Source: Planctomycetales bacterium 71-10 (GTDB lineage Bacteria; Planctomycetota; Planctomycetia; Isosphaerales; Isosphaeraceae). From it: a stretch of DNA of 47,377 bases. The position numbers and the translations under genes were made by a program. Every line of letters starts with the position of its first letter. Position 1 is the first letter of the stretch. Shown in pieces: positions 32,061 to 39,653 of the stretch. The notes beneath the pieces were generated by a model that saw only the letters and a program-made list of their open reading frames with translations, ran no database searches and was not told the DNA's origin. The stretch lies in the NCBI GenBank assembly GCA_001898385.1, contig MKTT01000133.1:1-47377 (forward strand). The letters are read 5' to 3'.

Positions 32061-33412
32061 GGCGCGCGAGCGTCCGGGCGCGGCTGACGGCCTGGTACGG
32101 CGCCTGGCTGCTGACGACCGTCGCCGGCCTGGGCGCGGCCGTCGACGCGATGACGTCGCGCACGCTGCTGCGGCGCATCGACGCCATGCTCGATTTCGAG
32201 TTCGACGAAGCGGCCGAGCGGCTCGCCGCCGGCGGCCCCGCCGAGGAGCCGGCCGGCACGCCGGCCGCATTCCACGATGTCTACCGGATGCGGGTCTGGA
32301 CGCCGGACGATCGCGCCGCGTTCGAGAGCCCCGGCCTCGCCGGCCTGCCCCCCCCGCGGGGCGAGGGCCACGCCACGATCGACGTGCCGAGCCTGGGCCG
32401 GCATCGCGTCGTCGCCGGGCCCGTCGGGGCGGGCGCGCGGAGGCGGATCGTCCAGATCGCCACGCCCCTCGCCTCGTTCGACGCCGAGATGGCCGCGCTG
32501 CGAGGCGTCCTCTGGACCATCCTGCCCGCCGGGGCCGTCGCGGCGACGGCCGGCGGCTGGTGGCTGGCCGGCCGGGCGATGGCCCCCGTCGGCCGCATGA
32601 CCGCAGCGGCGCGACGGATCTCGGCCGAGAACCTGGGCGAGCGGATCGAGGTCGGCCACGAGGGGGACGAGCTGGGCCGGCTCGCGGCCACGCTCAACGC
32701 CATGCTCGACCGGATCGACCGCGCCTTCGCCGCGGCCCGGCGATTCACGGCCGACGCCGCCCACGAGCTGAAGACGCCGATCGCCTCGATCCGCGCCGAG
32801 GCCGAGGTCGCGCTGATCGCCCGCCGCACGCCCGAGGAGTACGCGGAGACGCTCCGGAGCGTCGTCGAGGAGGCCGACCGCCTCACCCGGCTGGCCGACC
32901 GCCTGCTCATCCTGGCGGCCGACGACGCCGGCGCGACGACCGCCCGCCGGCCGTTCCCGCTCGACGAGCCCGTCCGCACGGCCGTCGACCGCGCCGGCGG
33001 CCGCGCCGCGAGCGCCGGCGTCGCGCTGCGGCTGGGGTCGATCCCCGACGTCGAGGTCCTCGGCGACCCGGAGCTGCTCCGCCAGGCGTTCGACAACCTG
33101 ATCGACAACGCGATCAAGTACACCTCGGCCGGCGGCGAGGTCGCCGTCCACGGCGGCCTCCGCGACGGCCGCGCCGTCGTGGAGGTCGTCGACACGGGAC
33201 CGGGGATCCCGCCGGACGCGCTCGGCAAGGTCTTCGACCGCTTCTACCGCGCCGACGCCTCGCGGAGCCGAAGGACCGGCGGCGCGGGCCTGGGCCTGAG
33301 CATCGTCAAGGCGGTCGTCGAGCGCCACGGCGGCAGGGCCGAGGCCGAGAGCGAGCCCGGCCGGGGCAGCCTCTTCCGCGTCGTCCTGCCGGCGGCCGTT
33401 AGAAAGAACTAA
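32057..33412 (+). CDS. Two-component sensor histidine kinase
   Basis: The product is 451 residues from GTG 32057, which overlaps the regulator's TGA (GTGA). Membrane helices at about 12-30 and 150-172 bracket a periplasmic sensor of about 120 residues. HAMP (about 172-225) follows. The H-box is FTADAAHELKTPIASI with His236. The ATPase domain has N-box DNLIDNAIKYT, G1 DTGPGIP, F-box FDRFYRAD and G2 GGAGLGLSIV. It is a QseC/CusS-like architecture. The sensed signal is not evident; the sensor region has no Cys or His cluster that would suggest a metal. Confidence 0.95.
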   Translation: MRRASVRARLTAWYGAWLLTTVAGLGAAVDAMTSRTLLRRIDAMLDFEFDEAAERLAAGGPAEEPAGTPAAFHDVYRMRVWTPDDRAAFESPGLAGLPPPRGEGHATIDVPSLGRHRVVAGPVGAGARRRIVQIATPLASFDAEMAALRGVLWTILPAGAVAATAGGWWLAGRAMAPVGRMTAAARRISAENLGERIEVGHEGDELGRLAATLNAMLDRIDRAFAAARRFTADAAHELKTPIASIRAEAEVALIARRTPEEYAETLRSVVEEADRLTRLADRLLILAADDAGATTARRPFPLDEPVRTAVDRAGGRAASAGVALRLGSIPDVEVLGDPELLRQAFDNLIDNAIKYTSAGGEVAVHGGLRDGRAVVEVVDTGPGIPPDALGKVFDRFYRADASRSRRTGGAGLGLSIVKAVVERHGGRAEAESEPGRGSLFRVVLPAAVRKN

Positions 33413-33446
33413 CGCAACGTCGCCTCCGAGATCGCCCCCCGGCGGC

Positions 33447-33452
33447 TAGGCT
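33447..33452 (+). promoter_or_regulatory. Weak -10 candidate before the second DUF1559 gene
   Basis: TAGGCT lies 73 bases before ATG 33525 in the short gap after the kinase gene. Confidence 0.2.
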
Positions 33453-33524
33453 CGACCTGCGACGCCCGACGTGCGGCGGCGTCGTCGATCGAGACCGCAC
33501 GGACGCCCCCGAGGTGGGACCCTC

Positions 33525-34538
33525 ATGAATCGTCGCCTCCCGACGCCGGGCCGCACGCGCCCGGCCTTCACGCTGATCGAGCTGCTGGTGGTGATCGCGA
33601 TCATCGCCGTCCTGATCGCCCTGCTGCTCCCCGCCGTCCAGGCCGCCCGCGAGGCCGCCCGCCGGGCCCAATGCTCCAACAACCTGAAGCAGGTGGGGCT
33701 CGCCCTGCACAACTACCTGGGCGTCCACAACGCCTTCCCGCCGGTCGTGGTCCTGCCCCGCGACCGCACCACGCAGCCGTGGTCGGGCCTGACGCGGCTG
33801 CTCCCGCACCTGGAGCAGACGAACCTGTACAACGCGATCAACTGGGGCCGCGACTACGAGTTCACCGTCAACGCCACGCTGGCGTCGACGCGGGTGGCGG
33901 CGTTCATGTGCCCGAGCGAGGCCCAGGACGTCGCGCGGATCACGCCGACGCTCGTCTACTACCCGAACAACTACGCCTTCAACCAGGGGACGTGGTTCAT
34001 CTACGATCCGCCCTCGGACCAGGTGGGCGACGGCGCGTTCGAGCCCAACCGGGCGTTCTCCCCGGCGACGATCGGCGACGGCCTGAGCAACACGCTGGGG
34101 ATGTCCGAGGTGAAGGCATACCAGCCGAACTACTGGGACGGCCGCAACCCATCGACCGTCGGCGTCGCCGCGCCGGCCGTCCCGGCCGACCTGGCGACGT
34201 TCCTGGGCGGGACCTTCGACTCCAACGGCCACACCGAATGGGTCGAGGGGGACGTCCACGAGGTCGGCTTCACCACGACGTTCGCGCCCAACGCGAAGGT
34301 CATGGCGAACGTGAACGGCCAGCCCATGGACGTGGACTACACCTCGATGCGCGACGGCGAGTCCGTCACCCTGCCGACCTACGCCGCCGTCACCGCCCGC
34401 AGCTACCACCCGTCGGGCCTGAACGCCCTGATGATGGACGGCGCCGTCCGCTCCATCAAGAACACCATCGACGTCCGCGTATGGCGCAGCCTCGGCACCC
34501 GCGCCGGCGGCGAGGTGGTCTCGTCGGACTCGTATTGA
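33525..34538 (+). CDS. DUF1559 pseudopilin-like protein (canonical)
   Basis: The product is 337 residues. GAGGTGGGA precedes the ATG. The N-terminus has the standard prepilin-like form: basic leader, then AFTLIELLVVIAIIAVLIAL and LLPAVQAAREAARRAQCSNN. The central part is beta-rich and contains MCPSEAQD. The C-terminus carries the DUF1559 signature SYHPSGLNALMMDGAVR and ends GTRAGGEVVSSDSY. It is presumably exported through a type II/IV-pilus-like route. A lipoprotein gene follows after a 26-base perfect palindrome, a frequent pairing in planctomycetes. Confidence 0.95.
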   Translation: MNRRLPTPGRTRPAFTLIELLVVIAIIAVLIALLLPAVQAAREAARRAQCSNNLKQVGLALHNYLGVHNAFPPVVVLPRDRTTQPWSGLTRLLPHLEQTNLYNAINWGRDYEFTVNATLASTRVAAFMCPSEAQDVARITPTLVYYPNNYAFNQGTWFIYDPPSDQVGDGAFEPNRAFSPATIGDGLSNTLGMSEVKAYQPNYWDGRNPSTVGVAAPAVPADLATFLGGTFDSNGHTEWVEGDVHEVGFTTTFAPNAKVMANVNGQPMDVDYTSMRDGESVTLPTYAAVTARSYHPSGLNALMMDGAVRSIKNTIDVRVWRSLGTRAGGEVVSSDSY

Positions 34539-34550
34539 GCGGGGCCCCAG

Positions 34551-34576
34551 CCGGGCGGCGCGGCCGCGCCGCCCGG
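34551..34576 (+). terminator. Perfect 26-base GC palindrome between DUF1559 and lipoprotein genes
   Basis: The sequence CCGGGCGGCGCGG followed by its exact complement lies 12 bases after the DUF1559 stop. RNA would fold into an 11-base-pair hairpin with a four-base loop. A short TTT occurs 11 bases later, not a proper U-run. It may act as an attenuator or mRNA 3' stabiliser. Confidence 0.45.
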
Positions 34577-34634
34577 ACCGGCCGGACTTTCGCCGCGGGG
34601 CGGACCGTACGGGCCAAGCATCGAGGAGAAGACC

Positions 34635-35033
34635 ATGAAGATCGATCGAGCGTGGACGGTCCTGACCCTGGCGATCTGGGTCGCGGGCTGCGGCGGCGGC
34701 TCGACGCCCGCCGGCGACGACGCGGCGCGGGCGGCGGGGGCGTTCCTGGGCGAGCTGCGCGCCGGGAAGGTCGAGCCGGCCTGGGACGCGACGTCGCGCG
34801 AGTTCAAGTCGCTGATGGGCCTGGACGCCCTGCGCGACCTCGTGAAGAAGAACCCCGCGCTGAGGGGCGAGGCGGAGTTCGCCGAGGCCCTCCCCTCGGC
34901 CGGCGGCCTGACGGAATGCGTGTTCCGGGGCTCGAACGCGAAGCCGAGGGGGAAGCCGGCCCCCGTCTCCGTCCGCGTCACGCTCTCCCCGGGCGCGGGG
35001 GGCTGGGCGGTGGAGCGGCTGGCGGTGGAATGA
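34635..35033 (+). CDS. Small lipoprotein
   Basis: The product is 132 residues. GGAG lies before ATG 34635. The signal peptide ends in a lipobox (WVAGC, Cys19), followed by a Gly/Ser linker. The remaining 100 residues look like a small alpha+beta NTF2/DUF4878-like fold (AFLGELRAGKVEPAWDATS..FKSLMG, then SVRVTLSPGAGGWAVERLAVE). This order, DUF1559 then a 'GCGG' lipoprotein, recurs in planctomycetes. The ligand or partner is unknown. Confidence 0.8.
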   Translation: MKIDRAWTVLTLAIWVAGCGGGSTPAGDDAARAAGAFLGELRAGKVEPAWDATSREFKSLMGLDALRDLVKKNPALRGEAEFAEALPSAGGLTECVFRGSNAKPRGKPAPVSVRVTLSPGAGGWAVERLAVE

Positions 35034-35048
35034 CCGGCCCGTCGCGGC

Positions 35049-35834
35049 TCAGGGCGAGAACGAGTCGATGTCGCCCGTGGTGGCCGAGGGGGGCAGAGGG
35101 AGGGGGACGGCCTCGCCCGGGGAGGCGCCGTCGAAGTCGGGCGCCGGCTGGCCGATCAGGCCGCCGGTGAGGTCGTGGGGGACGGGGATCTTCATGCCGC
35201 TGAACTCGGTGCTCTTGCGGATCGTCCCGCTCTGGATCGGCCCGGCCCCCATGACGTACACGTCCTTGGCGTTGGACTTCGTCTGCGACGTGCCGGAGGT
35301 CCAGACGAGCTGGCCGCTGGCGCGGTCGTAGGCGAAGAGGGCCATCTTCACCACGCCGTGCTGGTCGGTCCGCTTGGCCAGCGACATCTCCGGGATGGTC
35401 CCGGCGGGGAGGCCGGTGATGGTCATCGGGATCGTCGTCTGGGGGATGCCGATCAGCAGGTTGTACTCGTCGGTCCCGTAGGCGCCGACGCGGGCCTCGA
35501 CGACCCACTGCGCCTGCTCGGCCTTCGTCCGCAGCAGGACGCCCTGCTGGAGCATGGCCTGCTTGAGGCTGGAGATCACCCAGCCCTGGTCGACGGCCGT
35601 GACGTGCTGGGTGTCCAGGAAGCAGGGGACGCCGGTGAGGGGGCGGAAGTCGATGCGCGACAGCGCGGTGTCCCAGGCGTCGGTGAGCAGGAGCTGCTCG
35701 GTGCCGGTGCGAGGGGTGTTGGTCGTCTTGACGGTCCCGCAGCCGGCGACCGCCGCCGCGAGCGCCAGGCACACGGCCAGGCGCGCGGGGCGGGGGGCGA
35801 CGGCTGCGGGGCGGGGCGAGACGGTCGTCGTCAT
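35049..35834 (-). CDS. Lipoprotein, possibly DUF6655 family
   Basis: The product is 261 residues. Lipoprotein signal with lipobox AVAGC (Cys32). The mature start TVKTTNTPRTGTEQLLLTDA, followed by WDTALSRIDFRPLTG, FLDTQHV and GWVISSLKQAMLQQGV, matches a lipoprotein family I remember from planctomycetes (DUF6655, not certain). The middle resembles LPS-assembly or LptE-like folds: AQWVVEARVGAYGTDEYNLLIG, then VKMALFAYDRASGQLVW. The tail is Pro-rich and disordered. It probably resides in the outer membrane; function unknown. It follows the PpiC-like gene on the same strand after a strong hairpin. Confidence 0.82.
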   Translation of the reverse strand: MTTTVSPRPAAVAPRPARLAVCLALAAAVAGCGTVKTTNTPRTGTEQLLLTDAWDTALSRIDFRPLTGVPCFLDTQHVTAVDQGWVISSLKQAMLQQGVLLRTKAEQAQWVVEARVGAYGTDEYNLLIGIPQTTIPMTITGLPAGTIPEMSLAKRTDQHGVVKMALFAYDRASGQLVWTSGTSQTKSNAKDVYVMGAGPIQSGTIRKSTEFSGMKIPVPHDLTGGLIGQPAPDFDGASPGEAVPLPLPPSATTGDIDSFSP

Positions 35835-35886
35835 GCGTTCGATCCACGGCCTCGGTCGAGTCGGTCGGGTCCGGAGACGGCGCGGG

Positions 35887-35914
35887 GCCCGCCCCGGCTC
35901 GACCCGGGGCGGGC
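35887..35914 (-). terminator. GC hairpin after the PpiC-like gene
   Basis: An 11-base perfect stem (GCCCGCCCCGG / CCGGGGCGGGC) with a six-base loop starts 31 bases beyond the minus-strand stop at 35945 and before the lipoprotein ATG at 35834. There is no U-run. It may end or attenuate transcription between the two genes. Confidence 0.4.
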
Positions 35915-35944
35915 TCGCGATCGGTCGTTGGTCGGTCGTACGCC

Positions 35945-37255
35945 TTACTGCGGCGAGCCGGGGGTCGGCGTGACGGGCGACGGGGCGGCCGGCGAGGGGG
36001 CCTTGGCGGCCCTGGCCTTCTCGAACTGGGCGGCGGCGTCGGGGGCGGCGGCGGCCGGGGTGGGCAGCTTGGGGGCCCTGGCGGCGACCGGGGCCTCGCC
36101 GTCGGCGGGGCCGGCCTGGCCGGGGTCGGGCGTGTTGGACTCGGGGTTGCTCATGAGCTTCACCTTGTCGTCCACGCGGAACTCGGGGTGCTGCTCCTCA
36201 TTGGCCAGCTTCATCGTGCCGACGAGCTTGTTCTCGATCGCCGCCTTCTTGATCATCTCCTCGAAGACCTCGCCCATCGTCTCCTTGAGCTTGGCGTCGT
36301 GGACGAACTCCTGGAGCCGCTTCTTGACGTTCTCGTCCTTCAGGGAGACGCGGGTCTCGGCCGGGATGACGCCCTCGCGGCGGAGGATCAGCCAGGCGCC
36401 CTCGCCGGCCTGGATCGGCCCGGTGAAGTCGCCGTCCTTGGGCTTGTGCGAGGGATCCTTGTCCTTCGGGTCGCCGTCCAGGAGCTGGGCGAAGGCGGCC
36501 TCGGAGACGTTCTTGGGCTGGGCGTGGCGGTTGATCGGCTCGCCGAGCAGGCCGCCGAGAGACCGCGTGGCGAGGTCCATCGACTGCTCCTGCGCCACCT
36601 TCTCGAACCCGCCGGGGTTCTTGCGAAGCTCCTCCCAGATGGCCTGGGACTTGGAGAGCGAGTCGACCATGATGAGCCGGCAGCGGAGCTTGTCGCCGTA
36701 CTGCGACTCGAAGGCCGACTTGACGTCGTCCTCGGTGACCTGGACGCGGCCCTCGCACAGCTTCCGCATGGCGATCTGCGGATAGATGACGTCACGGGCG
36801 TACTGGAACGGGCTGATGCCGCGCTCCTTGTCGAGCGTCTGGAGCCACTGCTGGCGGGCGATGCCGAAGCGGCCGGCGATCGAGTCGATCTCCTGGTCGA
36901 TCTCGGCGGCGGTGACTTCCTTCTTCTGGGCCTTGAGCGCCTGCTCGATCAACGCGCGGTTGATGAGGGTCTCCAGGATCTCCTTCCCCTTGCGGGCGAC
37001 GCACTCGTCGGCGAGGTCGGACCGGGTGATGACCTGGTCGTTGACGATGGCGATGGCGTCCGTGGGGTTGACCGGGATCGCCGTCTGCTTGACGATCGGC
37101 GTCGCGCCGGCGGGGGCCGTCGTCGCCTTGCCGGCCGGCGCCGCCGCCTTGCCGCGGGCCTGCTGCGCGTAAGCCGGGGTCGCCGCGGCGATCCCCACCA
37201 GGGTCAGCCCCGCCGCCCAGGCGCGGGCGGCCCGACCGCCATCCTTTGCGATCAT
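35945..37255 (-). CDS. SurA/PpiC-like periplasmic foldase
   Basis: The product is 436 residues. The signal peptide is 1 to about 30 (cleaved at AYAQQ). A Pro/Ala linker is followed by the SurA-type N-terminal helical chaperone region (IAIVNDQVITRSDL, then LINRALIEQALKAQKKEVTAAE, about 65-170). A parvulin-like region follows (about 190-300: LRCRLIMVDS, FEKVAQEQSMD, SLGGLLGEPI). The parvulin part departs from the active consensus, so chaperone rather than isomerase activity may dominate (inference). The C-terminus is a long Ala/Pro-rich tail. It probably assists folding of exported proteins. Confidence 0.88.
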   Translation of the reverse strand: MIAKDGGRAARAWAAGLTLVGIAAATPAYAQQARGKAAAPAGKATTAPAGATPIVKQTAIPVNPTDAIAIVNDQVITRSDLADECVARKGKEILETLINRALIEQALKAQKKEVTAAEIDQEIDSIAGRFGIARQQWLQTLDKERGISPFQYARDVIYPQIAMRKLCEGRVQVTEDDVKSAFESQYGDKLRCRLIMVDSLSKSQAIWEELRKNPGGFEKVAQEQSMDLATRSLGGLLGEPINRHAQPKNVSEAAFAQLLDGDPKDKDPSHKPKDGDFTGPIQAGEGAWLILRREGVIPAETRVSLKDENVKKRLQEFVHDAKLKETMGEVFEEMIKKAAIENKLVGTMKLANEEQHPEFRVDDKVKLMSNPESNTPDPGQAGPADGEAPVAARAPKLPTPAAAAPDAAAQFEKARAAKAPSPAAPSPVTPTPGSPQ

Positions 37256-37462
37256 CGTGTTGCGTCTCCCATTCCGTAGGTCGGATTCTTCCAGGTCGTC
37301 TCAAGTCCGCCGACGATTCGGCCGACAACCTAGGGATTCGCCCCCGATCGGTCAACCTCAACCTTCCTCGACTCAACCCCTCCTCGCCCCCGGGCCGGCT
37401 TTTCCCCCGTTCCCCCCTTGGCCCCGCGCCTCCGGTCGGCTACGTCTGGTTGTTTAAGAATT

Positions 37463-37481
37463 GTGCGACGGACCGTCGCAC
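37463..37481 (+). promoter_or_regulatory. Perfect 8-base inverted repeat upstream of DUF3500 gene
   Basis: GTGCGACG-GAC-CGTCGCAC lies 29 bases before ATG 37511, just after the only AT-rich patch of the divergent gap (TTGTTTAAGAATT). Its placement suits an operator over a promoter or a 5' leader hairpin. Confidence 0.4.
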
Positions 37482-37510
37482 GCCCGACGACACCCGATGG
37501 AGCCCCCCCC

Positions 37511-38524
37511 ATGAAGCGGCCGTCCCTCTCGCTGGCGATCCTCCTCCTCTCGGCCTCGACGGCCTTCGCCCAGGCCCCCGGCGGCCCCGGGGCCGAGAAC
37601 GAGACCGGCACCCTGATGGCCGAGGCCGCCCGCCGCCTGCTGGGCTCGCTCGACGACGCCCAGCGGGCCAAGGCTTCGTTCGCCTTCGACGACGCCGAGC
37701 GCCTGAACTGGCACTGGATCCCCCGGCCCCGCAAGGGCCTGCCGGTCAAGGAGATGACCCCCTACCAGCGCCCGGTCGCCTTCGCGCTGCTCGACGCCGG
37801 CCTCTCCGACAAGGGGACCGTCACCGCCGGCACCACCATGAGCTACGAGGAGATCATCCGGGCGCAAGAGAAGGGCTCCGGCCCGATCCGCGACCCCGAG
37901 CTGTACTACGTCAGCATCTTCGGCACCCCCGGCGAGGGGAAGTGGGGCTGGCGCTGGGAGGGCCACCACCTGTCGCTGAACTACACCCTCGAAGGCTCGA
38001 AGATCGTCTCGGTCACACCCTTCATGTTCGGCTCGAACCCGGCGAAGGTCGCCTCCGGCCCGAACAAGGGCCTGCGCAACCTGGCCGCGATCCAGGACCC
38101 GATCTACAAGCTGGTCGCCTCGCTGAGCCCGGAGCAGTTGAAGGCCGCGACGGTCTCGATGGACGTCCCCAACGTCCCCTCGTCCCCCGACGCCGAGGCC
38201 GCCCAGCCGCTCCCCGCCGGCAAGGACGGGTTGGAGTTCGACGACCTGACCGACGAGCAGAAGGGCCTGCTGAAGACGGCCGGCCTCGCCTACCTCGCGC
38301 TCTTCCCGGAAGAAGGCGGCAAGCTCCTGATGGACGGCCTCCGACGCGCCGAAGGCCGCCGCACCTTCGCCTGGTACGGCCCCGCCGACCCCGGCAAGCC
38401 CCACGCGTTCCGCCTCCAGGGCCCCGGCGTCCTGATCGACTTCAACGACTACCAGGACGACGCCAACCACATCCACACGTTCTTCCGCGTCTTCGCCGAC
38501 GACTTCGGCAAGTCGGCGAAGTGA
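37511..38524 (+). CDS. DUF3500 protein, secreted
   Basis: The product is 337 residues. GGAG lies before ATG 37511. The signal peptide is 1-20 (cleaved at AFAQA). The DUF3500 pattern covers most of the protein: LLGSLDDAQRAKASFAFDD, NWHWIPRPRKGLPVKEM, YYVSIFGTPGEGKWGWRWEG, HHLSLNYTLEG, and the C-terminal FAWYGPADPGKPHAFRLQGP followed by the His-rich NHIHTFFRVFADDFG. Conserved His and Trp suggest a metal site, but no activity is established for the family. It is divergent from the foldase gene. Confidence 0.93.
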   Translation: MKRPSLSLAILLLSASTAFAQAPGGPGAENETGTLMAEAARRLLGSLDDAQRAKASFAFDDAERLNWHWIPRPRKGLPVKEMTPYQRPVAFALLDAGLSDKGTVTAGTTMSYEEIIRAQEKGSGPIRDPELYYVSIFGTPGEGKWGWRWEGHHLSLNYTLEGSKIVSVTPFMFGSNPAKVASGPNKGLRNLAAIQDPIYKLVASLSPEQLKAATVSMDVPNVPSSPDAEAAQPLPAGKDGLEFDDLTDEQKGLLKTAGLAYLALFPEEGGKLLMDGLRRAEGRRTFAWYGPADPGKPHAFRLQGPGVLIDFNDYQDDANHIHTFFRVFADDFGKSAK

Positions 38525-38588
38525 CGCGCCGCGGCGGGGGGGCTCGCCGCCCCTCCGCCGATTCCACGACGCGGACCGGGCCTGATTC

Positions 38589-39002
38589 ATGAACCGGATC
38601 GACCTGCAAATCATCGCCGAGCAGCGGGCCGCAGATGCGGAAGCCCTGCTGAACGCCGGCCAGTGGTCGGGGGCCTTCTATCTGGCCGGCTACGCCGTCG
38701 AGTGCGGCCTGAAGGCCTGCATCGCCGCGCAGATCGGCCCGCACGAGTATCCCGACAAGGAGTTGGCCCAGCGATGCTACACTCATAAAATCGAGAAGCT
38801 GGTCGAGGTCGCGAATTTGCTGGCCGCACGGTCCAACGACACGATGGCGAACCCCGCCAGGGGGGCGAACTGGCTGATCGTCAAGGATTGGGACGAGACG
38901 GCTCGCTATCGGATCTGGGCCGAGTTGGACGCCAGGAAGCTCGTGAATGCGGTCGTGAATCCTTCCAACGGGGTGCTGCCATGGATCAGGGGCCTTTGGT
39001 GA
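38589..39002 (+). CDS. HEPN-domain protein
   Basis: The product is 137 residues of mostly helical sequence. The HEPN-like core is RAADAEALLNAGQWSGAFYL followed by AGYAVECGLKACIA, the usual first two helices, then CYTHKIEKLVEVANLL and WDETARYRIW. The catalytic RX4-6H motif of HEPN ribonucleases is not found, so it may be a non-catalytic HEPN of the nucleotidyltransferase-partner type. It overlaps the next gene, which overlaps a HicB-like gene, suggesting a three-gene module. Its codon use is less GC3-biased than flanking genes. There is no ribosome binding site; it may rely on read-through from the DUF3500 gene. Confidence 0.83.
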   Translation: MNRIDLQIIAEQRAADAEALLNAGQWSGAFYLAGYAVECGLKACIAAQIGPHEYPDKELAQRCYTHKIEKLVEVANLLAARSNDTMANPARGANWLIVKDWDETARYRIWAELDARKLVNAVVNPSNGVLPWIRGLW

Positions 39003-39379
39003 GCGAGGAGATCCAGGCCGGCGAGCGACTGCTCCGCGAATTCGACGCCTACGAGCCCGTTCATGTCGCCTTCTGGATGAGGAAGAGCGACGAGGACGAG
39101 AGGTATCTTTACATCGCGTCGGATCGGATAAACTCCGGGAACATCGACGTCGCCTATTCGGAAGCCTTGCGCGTCGCGCAGAAGCTCGGTTCGCCCTACA
39201 TGAACCCGTTTCGAATCAAGCTCATCAATTCGTCGGACCGCTTGGCCCGGGCTGCGATCGTGGAGCGGGACCGATTCCCGGCCCCGCTACCGGCCCGCCT
39301 CGGCGGCAAGTCGTTCGGGGGCGTCGACGCCGCAGACGTTTATATCTATCCGGCGTTCGACCATGCCGCGACGCCTTGA
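38981..39379 (+). CDS. Unknown protein of the HEPN/HicB cassette
   Basis: The product is 132 residues from ATG 38981, overlapping the HEPN gene by 22 bases. GTG 38999, which overlaps the HEPN stop as GTGA and has AGGGG six bases upstream, is an attractive alternative. The sequence runs EEIQAGERLLREFDAYEPVH, VAFWMRKSDEDERYLYIASD, AYSEALRVAQKLG and a final ADVYIYPAF. It looks like a small alpha+beta protein; similar 'VAFWLY..E.W.L.IASP' proteins occur in cyanobacteria and planctomycetes. No nucleotidyltransferase GSxRxG motif is present. Function unknown; genetic linkage suggests a joint role with HEPN. Confidence 0.75.
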   Translation: MDQGPLVSEEIQAGERLLREFDAYEPVHVAFWMRKSDEDERYLYIASDRINSGNIDVAYSEALRVAQKLGSPYMNPFRIKLINSSDRLARAAIVERDRFPAPLPARLGGKSFGGVDAADVYIYPAFDHAATP

Positions 39380-39587
39380 CTCTATCGAAGTCGAAGGCGA
39401 GGACGACGGCCGTTGGCTGGCCGATATCCTGGACCTCCCGGGCGTCCTGGCCTACGGCGACACGGAGGCCGAGGCCGTCGAGCGGGTTCAGATGCTCGCC
39501 TTGCGAGTCCTGGCCGATCGCGCGAAGTACGGCGAGCCGACTCCCCGCAGCCTCTCGCACTGTCGGCCCGGACGCCGAGGATGTTAG
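39363..39587 (+). CDS. HicB-like antitoxin-family protein
   Basis: The product is 74 residues. ATG 39363 lies inside the end of the previous gene (17-base overlap). The sequence DDGRWLADILDLPGVLAYGD followed by TEAEAVERVQMLALRVLADR is the partial RNase H-like fold of HicB. The C-terminal DNA-binding part found in longer HicB proteins is missing. No HicA (double-stranded RNA-binding toxin) gene is found on either side; the HEPN gene is the only toxin-like neighbour. Confidence 0.85.
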   Translation: MPRRLDSIEVEGEDDGRWLADILDLPGVLAYGDTEAEAVERVQMLALRVLADRAKYGEPTPRSLSHCRPGRRGC

Positions 39588-39590
39588 GAT
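39585..39590 (+). promoter_or_regulatory. Weak -10 candidate before the gamma-glutamyltransferase gene
   Basis: TAGGAT overlaps the HicB-like gene's stop codon and lies 64 bases before ATG 39654. Confidence 0.25.
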
Positions 39591-39653
39591 GGACCCGCCA
39601 CGGAGATCCTTCGGGCGGTCGCCGGCCTTGCGCGCCGCCCCGAGCGGAGACGC

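Noticed and set aside
38589..39653. A HicA toxin gene beside the HicB-like gene
   Set aside because: I looked before and after it on both strands; no short frame with the HicA double-stranded-RNA-binding pattern was found.
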